64,000 nt of DNA, from contig JAYKKR010000055.1 of assembly GCA_036971615.1 (NCBI GenBank), forward strand, positions 1-64,000, written 5' to 3'. A program made the position numbers and the translations under genes. Shown piece after piece: positions 57,057 through 64,000 of this stretch; position 1 is the first letter of the stretch, and the number at the start of each line of letters is the position of its first letter. Source of the stretch: Amyloporia xantha (taxonomy: Eukaryota > Basidiomycota > Agaricomycetes > Polyporales > Adustoporiaceae). The notes under the pieces are model-generated. The model had not been told where the DNA came from and made no database searches. It saw nothing but the letters and a program-made list of their open reading frames with translations.

Positions 57057-60000
57057 TTACGCGGTCAATCCCAACATCTTTGCCATCTCCAGAACCTTGG
57101 GCTTGACCAAAGACTTCTTCAGAATGTCAGCAGGCATCTCTGAAGTCCTCAGATGCACCACACGAATTTTACCCTTTGCAACTTCGTCCCTGAGCCAATA
57201 AAAGCGCAAGTCGAGGTGCTTCATGCGTCCATGATGCGCAGGATTTTTGGCCACTGAGAGTGCAGAGAGGTTGTCGATGTAGAGAGTGGAAGGAGAGGTG
57301 AATGAGTAGCCAAACTCAGTGAACAGATTTTGAAGCCAGAGGATCTCCTGCCCAGCTGAGACAGCAGCAATAAACTCGGCCTCAGTGGTAGAGAGCGCAA
57401 CAATGGTCTAAAAACGACTGGACCAGGAAATTGCACCAGTGCCCATCTTGATCACATACCCACTAGTAGAACATCCATTGTCTGGGTCCCCAGCGTGGTC
57501 AGCATCGGTGTAGGAGGTGAATAGCTCAGAGGACGAATTGGGAGAGTAGGTGAGCTTGTAATCAAGAGTACCTTTGATGTAGTGAAAGAGGTGCTTAACC
57601 GCCTTCCAGTGACGCATTCCTGGGTTCTTGGTGAAGCGAGCGAGGGTACTGACTGTTTTGGCGATGTCTGGGCGCGTTGCAACAGCTAGGTAGAAGAGGG
57701 AACCGACTGCATGATCATAGGGAATGTCTCGCATCTCCAGTTCTTCTGCCTTTGTGCTAGGAGCCATATCTGTGCTGAGGCGAACACCGGGATCCATGGG
57801 AGTGCCCACAGAGTCACAGTCAGCAAAGCCATACTTCTCCAGAATGTCCAGGGCATACTGTCGCTGTGAGATGCTGAGAGAATGCTTCGCTCTGTCACGC
57901 TCAATTTTGACACCCAGAAGCCAGGAAGTGGGGCCAAGGTCTCGAAGCTTGAAGTGCTTCCTGAGGTTGTCTTTGACGCGTTGGATCGCATTCTTGGACT
58001 TGGCAGCAATGGTGATGTCGTCCACAAAGACAGGGACAAAAATGCGCACTTCATCTCGCTTGTAGACCCACACAGAGTGCTCACAAGTCAGACACACAAA
58101 TCCCAGCTTTTCCAACACCTCATTCAGCTTCTCATGCCAACAGCGACCAGCCTGCTTCAGGCCATAGAGAGCCTTCAGAAGACGCCACACCCAGTCCGGA
58201 GATTTCTGCTCAAATCCCTCTGGCTGCTTCATGTACACCTCCTCCTGCAGCTCGCCATTAAGGTACGCAGAGGAGATGTTCACAGACTCGAGCTCCAGGT
58301 CCTCAAGCGCAGCTAGAGCAAGAATGGCTCGAATAGAGGCCTATTTGGGCGTAGGAGCGAAGGTCTCGTTGTAGTCAAAGCCAGGACGCTGTGAGAAGCC
58401 TTTGGCAACGAGGCGGCCCTTGTAACGCTCTATTGACCCATCTGCATTGCGCTTGACCCTGAAAACCCAACGGCTGCCAATGGCCTTTCGTCCTGGAGGC
58501 AACTGAACGAGCTCAAAGGTGCCATTGTCAATGAGGGACTGGATTTCGTCTTGGGCAGCTTTCCACCACTGCTCTCGCTCTTCTGGAGGACACTGCATCG
58601 CATCTGCAAAGCTCCTGGGCTCTCCAAAATGCTCCTGCTGCGCTTTGCATGCTGACTGGGCTACAGACTCAAAGGCGAAATCCAGAGCTTCGTCATAGTC
58701 GAGATAATCTGTGGTCTGACCACAGTAGACATGCTCGATCGCAGCAACGAGACCGTCTCCAGTAAGCAGCAGCTCGTCGTCGCTGGAATCGTCGTCCTCC
58801 ACCTTTGGGTGTGAAGCCCTGGGTGTATGAGATCGCTGAGGAGGCATGGCAAGGGGATCTGGCAATTCAGAACGAGGCTGAGGTGCAGGAGATGGAGTGG
58901 ATGGCTCAGGAGTCAAAGGGAGAGGAGATAACTCAGTGCGAAGACACTGAGGGACAACATTCTGGCGCTGAAGTTCCTCGTCATTCAGGGAGCCCTGATA
59001 ACGCTTTGAACGAGGAGGGAGCTCTCTGCGAGTAGGAGGTGGGTGATAAGGATGGAAACCACCGAGCTGAGGTTTTGAGCTCTGGGATGGTCCAGGGCAA
59101 GCAGGAGGCGGCTGAGGCGCTGCAGGAGGCGGTGATGGAGGTGGCAATGGCTCAGGAGAAGGAGACGGTGCAATGGGAGGATCTGGTGCAGGCAACGGTG
59201 CAGGAGGTGCAGGAGGTGCAGGCAGAGGTGGAGGCGCAGGATCATCATCATCCTCATCTCCCCCCTGATGCGGCGCATCCACCAAGTGTTCCTCACCATC
59301 GTCGTCATCGTCCAAAGCTCCCCCTGGAGCAGGCAAGTCGACGTCCTCCAAGGGAAGGCCAAAGACATTAATTGACTTGGAATTGCCAGGGAAGCAGCGC
59401 TCATCAAAGACAGCATGGCTAGAAATATAGAACTTCTGCACCACAGGGTCCCAGAACTTGTACGCCTTAGTCCCATCAGGATAGCCAACAAAAATGCACT
59501 TCCTGGAGTGAGGCTGCAGCGCTTTGCGATCGCGTTTTCGCACTAGCACATAAGCCAGACAGCCAAACACTCGGAAGTAGGAGATGTCAGGCTTCTTCTC
59601 ATTGCCCTTCCAGCGAGTGTAGGGCACAGCGTCGTCCACAGAGGCAGTAGGCATGCGGTTTCGCGTGTGGACGAAGGCAGAGACAGCATAGCCCCAGAAC
59701 GAAGGTGGGAGCTTTGACTGAACAAGGAGAGCGGTCGCACCTTCAGCAATGGTCCTGTTGGCTCGCTCTGCAACACCATTCTGGTGTGGTTCGTCTGGCT
59801 CAGTGTGCTGACGCTGGATACCGTGCTGCCTGCAGAAAGCGTCATACTCATGCCCAATATACTCCCCACCCTTGTCGTCCCTTGTAGCCTTGATGCGCAG
59901 GCCTAGAGCGTTCTCAGCATACACCTTGTACGCCTTGAATGCGTCCAATGCATCACTCTTGCGCTTCAGAAAAGCAACAGCCCAGTAACGCGAATTGTCG

Positions 60001-61619
60001 TCAATGAATGTCATCCAATAACGATGCCCCTCCGGCGTAGTGACAGGGAGGGGTCCCTTAAGGTCGGTGTGAATGAGGGAGAGGCGTCCGAATTTTCTGG
60101 AGGCAGAACGAGGGATGTTGTGACGATGTAGCTTGCCTGCAAGACAGGGTTCGCAAATGGGATCAGGCTGGGAATTGGAGCGCAGAGTGAGCCCTGCAAC
60201 AAGCTGCTTGGAGACTACAGAGCGCAGATCGTCGTAGTTCACATGGGAGCAGCGCAGGTGCCAGAGGCGAAGATCGAGAGGGAGAGTGCTGGATGCAGAA
60301 TTTGCACTCTGAGTCGAGGGGACAAGGGTTTTGCCGCTGAGATAGCCCACATTGCGCTCATTGACAGCTGCCTCAAAGAGGAGATCACCCTGAAGGTAGA
60401 ACCACGCCGTAGCAGCCTGAATCTCGCACAGATAGCCCTTCTCACGCGTGAGATGGAAGACAGACAACAGATTGCTTCCAAGTGCAGGAACATGAAGTAC
60501 ATCATGAAAGACAACAGCAGCAGGCTTCTCCCCATCCCTCGTCGCAGGCTGAAACTCCACAGACCCCAATCCAGCAGAATAGATGACGGAGTTGTTGGCA
60601 AGACGAATGGGAACAGAATGAGGGGAGTAGGAGCGAAACCAGTGGCGGTGAGGCGTCATGTGTGCAGAAGCACCTGTGTCAGTGTTCCAGTAAGCAGCAG
60701 AAGGGGACTGTAGCCAGGCAGTGCGATCCAGAGACGACAGGAGTGCAGAGGCATGCCCAGCAAACTCTTCACTCACAGCAGCAGACCCAGCATTCTCTTC
60801 CTTCGCTTCTTTCGCCTCTCCTGCGCCCTCCTCCTTCTTCCTGCCCTTCCCCGAGCGATAGTTGCGACGATTGGCAGTGTTCTCCTTCGCCTTAGCCATG
60901 GCATCGCGCTTGGCAAAGCACTGCGCCTCGGAGTGGCCAGGCTTGTCGCAAAAAGTGCACAGAGTCGAGGGAGAGCTCTCTGCGCGTTGTGCAAGCACAG
61001 GAGCGTCTTGGGCGAAGGCTGGCTGGTTCTCGAGGGTCACAAACGTCTCCTGCAGCTTGGAGAGCGTCAGGGAGTCGTCCAGAAGCAGGGTTTGCTTCAG
61101 GGAGGTGTATTCAGTGGGTAGAGCGCGAAGAAGCGACATGAGAGTGAGCTCATCGTCGAGATCAGTGAGGGAGAAGGTGGGAGGTCGAAGGGCCTTCATG
61201 TCGGCCTTGTACTGCGATGCTCGAGTGGATAGGGAGGTGAGGGACTCTGCCTCGCCCAAACGAAGGCCAAAAAGCGAATTGTAGGTGTTAAATCGCGTAC
61301 CAGGTCGCTTCTGCACATGGACAGCCTCCAGCTTCGCCCACATCGCTCTGGGATCACTCCTGATTGCCTGAACATGTGTCTGTTCCTCCACCTCTATGCA
61401 AGACCAGATCTCCCCAGCTGCCAGATCCATCCTATTCTCAAAATCCCTGATCTCCTTGCGTTCTGAGGCGTCCAGAGGCTGTGTGAACGACGGAGCAGTC
61501 TTAGAGCCATTGACAATGCGCCAGGCAGCACAGGACTTGAGTCTGGCCTCCATGTCTAGAGCCCATTGCTGATAGTTTCGAGAACTGAGCTTAGGGAACG
61601 AAGCAGAGGAGGGAGCCAT
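57057..61619 (-). mobile_element. Ty1/copia element B gag-pol with two in-frame TAG stops
   Basis: One minus-strand frame of 1,520 codons. Gag starts MAPSSASFPKLSSRNYQQWA at 61619. Then come the zinc knuckle CTFCDKPGHSEAQC, protease DTGASAHM, pre-integrase (RLWHLRCSHVNY, CEPCLAGK), integrase core (HTDLKG, RDDKGGEY, ERANRTIAEG), a Pro-rich acidic spacer, reverse transcriptase with VFVDDI, and RNase H YTDADHAGD. TAG stops at 58341-58343 (after FAPTPK) and 57408-57410 (after WSSRF) break it. Element A has Gln at the second position, so CAG to TAG is the simplest change there. It cannot be autonomous as printed. Confidence 0.92.
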
Positions 61620-61816
61620 AGCAGAGGTCGAAGGCGAGCAAGGTGGTGGGATGGGAGATGAAGACGCAGGGCAGCAGCGAACGATTTGAGCGATTTATCG
61701 ATAAATCGATGGATGGTGCTGATCTGAGCTGATAACAGTGATAGGGCACTCAGATGGGATGTCTGAGGCCTGTAGAGCGACAGGGAGCTGTAGGACAGGC
61801 AGATATGGCGTTCTGA

Positions 61817-61842
61817 GGTGTCAGAGCGCGGGGCTCATAACC
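61817..61842 (-). mobile_element. Primer-binding site of element B (half-tRNA type)
   Basis: Directly downstream of the 5' LTR on the minus strand, GGTTATGAGCCCCGCGCTC is complementary to the anticodon arm and part of the D side of initiator tRNA-Met (gcgcg...gggctCATaacc). This matches the known copia strategy of priming from a tRNA-iMet fragment. Confidence 0.7.
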
Positions 61843-62102
61843 TGTAAGGCTTGCAGCGATTGCTGAAGACTCAGAAGACAACCAAAGGCCTAAGTCGAGC
61901 TGTGTCAAGGATGGTGTATTGAGAGAGACACTACAATACTCACCTAAGTCGAGCTGTGTCGAGGATAGAGACCTACAGCTCGACTCAGGAGCGAAGTACA
62001 TGTGCGCTTACATAAGGATAGATGTCTCACACTTATGGCGCACTCTACAGAGTCCATTGAACGAAATAAATGAATGAAAAGAAACCGGGCAAACCACACT
62101 CA
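61843..62102 (-). mobile_element. 5' LTR of copia element B
   Basis: 260 bp, same length as the 3' LTR and roughly 97 percent identical by eye. It carries the same 55-bp internal direct duplication and joins directly to the element A fragment at 62,103. Confidence 0.85.
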
Positions 62103-62104
62103 AT

Positions 62105-62872
62105 ATGGACATGCTGGAGCGCTACAATCTGGACAAGTGCAACTCTGTGCTCACTCCCATGGAGAATGGCCTGCGCCTTTCAAAGCAGCAGGCACCCCAA
62201 AACAACAAGGAGATTGCATTTATGCAGGACAAGCCATACCTCAATGCTGTTGGCTCTCTTATGTATCTTGCCATCACCACTCGCCCTGACATCCAGTATG
62301 CTGTTTCCTGTCTTGCTCGCTTCAACTCCAATCCTGGGCCTGCACACTGGTCTGCAGTGAAGCATGTCTTTTGCTATCTGCAGGGTACCAAGGACCACAA
62401 GCTTGTGTACAAGCCAGAGGACCTGGGTGCGCCTTTTCTCACTTACACTGATTCTGCTCATGGAGACTGTCCTGACACTGGACGCTCCACTGGTGGCTAT
62501 CTGGTGAAAATGGGCTCTGGAGCGGTCAGTTGGAGCAGCAAACTTCAGTCTCTGGTGGCCCTGTCCACTACAGAGTCAGAGTATATTGCTGCTGTTGATG
62601 CTGGCAAGGAGATCATGTGGATGCGCAACATCATGCTGGAGTTTGGCTATCCTCCCAAGGACTCCTCCCCTCTTCTCATGGACAACCAGTCCTCCATCTC
62701 AGTCTCAAAGAATCCAGAGCATCATGGGCGCATGAAACACCTCGATCTTCGCACTTATTGGCTCAGAGACACTGTGGAAAGTGGTCACATCAAGCCCTCC
62801 TATATTCCCACTGGTGAGATGGTTGCAGACACATTAACCAAGCCCCTGCCCTCTGTGAAGGTAGCTTAGTAA
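62105..62872 (+). mobile_element. Element A 3' pol fragment (inverted copy)
   Basis: 254 codons identical to the RT/RNase H end of element A: MLERYNLDKCNSVLTPMENG, the RNase H YTDSAHGDCPDTGRSTGG segment, and the terminal DTLTKPLPSVKVA. It is truncated at its 5' side by the element B LTR and is read on the plus strand, opposite to element A. Confidence 0.92.
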
Positions 62873-62910
62873 AGTCTCCACTGTTGAGACTTGGCAGATC
62901 AGGGGGGGTA

Positions 62911-63373
62911 TGTCAAAATCTGTGCTCTGCCAGTCTCCCAGTGTCTCCTGCATCGCCTCATTGCTCCTATGGCATGTTTCCATTGTTTCCCTTCTATTGT
63001 ATCTGTTCTAGGACTTTCTAGCTTGTTCTGGGCTTATGCCACTCACTCCATTGTATTGGTGCCACAGTGGTGCAATGCACACTTTGAGTGGCAGTGGCAC
63101 AATAGACCTTCTGTCCATTGTGCCACTCCCCATTGTTCTACTTCCATTGTGCCACCCTCTATTGTTCTCTATCTCTATTGTTCTCTATCATATATATAGG
63201 CCCTAGAGTCCTCAGCCTGGTCCCCACCAGTTGCTTACTTTGGACTCTAGGTATGTTGTATCCCTTACATCCTTAATATACCAGTTGCTTACTTTGGACT
63301 CTAGCCCACTTGTGGCTCTCTCAGTCCCTTAGTGCTGCGCCTTAGCTGTTAGCTGCGCCTTAGCCATTTGACA
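62911..63373 (+). mobile_element. LTR of element A (inverted copy)
   Basis: 463 bp, TGTCAAA...TTTGACA, preceded by the polypurine tract aggggggg. Inverted copy of 49,608-50,070. Confidence 0.85.
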
Positions 63374-63742
63374 CTGTGCACGCTGCTTGATAAACTTATA
63401 GCAAGTTTTGAATGGAAGAGGGCCTCCTTCATACTTGCCCAACAAAAGCTTCCACTGGTTCTCCAGTGAAAAGTAGGAGCTAGCCAACCGGGGTTGCGTC
63501 CAGACATGCAAGCACCATATGCAGAGAGATTGCAGAGATAAGTGTTGTCCTTGCCCTCTGCCCACTGCTTCCACATGTGAAGACTGGTCCAGTAGTTGGG
63601 CCCCTCCAGCACAGACTGCGTGCCAAAGGTGATACCGCACCAGATACAAGCACTGGCAAAACCACCAGGTTGGTCAATGTGGTCAGGATGGAAGGGTCCA
63701 GATGCATCCAAAATGCAAAGTCGAGAAGGGGCATGCTCACGA
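63374..63742 (-). pseudogene. Gene H fragment, inverted copy, frameshifted
   Basis: Inverted copy of 49,238-49,607. A run of four C on the coding strand, versus five in the left copy, shifts the frame after MSGRNP, so this copy reads NPGWLAPTFHW and no longer matches. Confidence 0.5.
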
Positions 63743-63745
63743 TAT

Positions 63746-63950
63746 TGAGTGTGGTTTGCCCGGTTTCTTTTCATTTGTTTATTTCATTCAATGGACTCTG
63801 TAGAGTGCGCCATAAGCGTGAGACATCTATCCTTATGTAAGCGCACATGTACTTCGCTCCTGAGTCGAGCTGTAGGTCTCTATCCTTGACACAGCTCGAC
63901 TTAGGCCTTTGGTTGTCTTCTGAGTCTTCAGCAATCGCTGCAAGCCTTCA
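63746..63950 (+). mobile_element. Solo LTR of copia family B (right arm)
   Basis: Inverted copy of the 205-bp solo LTR at 49,030-49,234, with the same missing 55-bp unit. Confidence 0.7.
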
Positions 63951-64000
63951 TCAGGAAAAATCTCCCTTACTTATTAGAGCTCATTGAATACTTACCATTC

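Larger units (their letters stand above)
62106..64000 (-). repeat. Outer arm of the large inverted duplication (right)
   Basis: Reverse complement of 48,980-50,875. It still matches at the last base of the window, so the true arm is longer. The only clear difference seen is the C-run length inside gene H. Confidence 0.92.

Overview
This is nuclear DNA of a filamentous basidiomycete, most likely an Agaricomycete. The evidence is intron-dense genes with introns of about 48-67 nt, a LOV/PAS white-collar photoreceptor with no visible zinc finger, a Skt5/Chs4 protein ending in a CaaX box, and a transposon load of Ty1/copia, Plavaka and hAT-like elements. There is no bacterial, organellar or CRISPR signal.

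Positions 1-33,000 are a gene-rich housekeeping segment. In order: NOC4 (ribosome biogenesis, +), class II fructose-bisphosphate aldolase (+), a WC-1-like blue-light receptor (+), a hypothetical gene (-), an NmrA-like NAD(P)-binding protein (+) lying between two diverged inverted repeat arms, an Ams2/SPT21-N protein (+), a small cysteine-pair-rich protein (-), ribosomal protein L10/uL16 (+), dynactin p27 (-) head to head with a BTB plus CAP-Gly protein (+), a zinc-type alcohol dehydrogenase (-) and Skt5/Chs4 (-). I rebuilt exon chains from splice sites and frame. Two conserved genes (NOC4 and BTB/CAP-Gly) each need one homopolymer base corrected, and a third (Skt5) needs either a correction or a very short intron. 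Base-level accuracy is therefore a concern.

Positions 33,800-49,000 are an AT-rich repeat island. It holds an element with terminal repeats (34,027-38,099) that contains two hAT-like non-autonomous elements, each with a clean 8-bp target duplication, and a tRNA-like Pol III segment. It also holds a truncated Plavaka transposase, a decayed DUF6532-type gene, a second terminal-inverted-repeat element, a foldback, a 22-bp minisatellite and a 760-bp tandem duplication.

Positions 48,980-64,000 form a large inverted duplication. The inner arms (about 1.1 kb) flank a 30-nt spacer at 55,642-55,671. The outer arms (about 1.9 kb) reach the right window edge. Each arm carries pieces of two unrecognised convergent genes (called H and P here). 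In the left arm a Ty1/copia element (A) interrupts gene H. In the right arm a different copia element (B, with two 260-nt LTRs) replaces most of A. Both copia elements have a primer site matching the anticodon arm of initiator tRNA-Met, which implies half-tRNA priming. Several TE reading frames carry premature stops that single C-to-T changes could explain.
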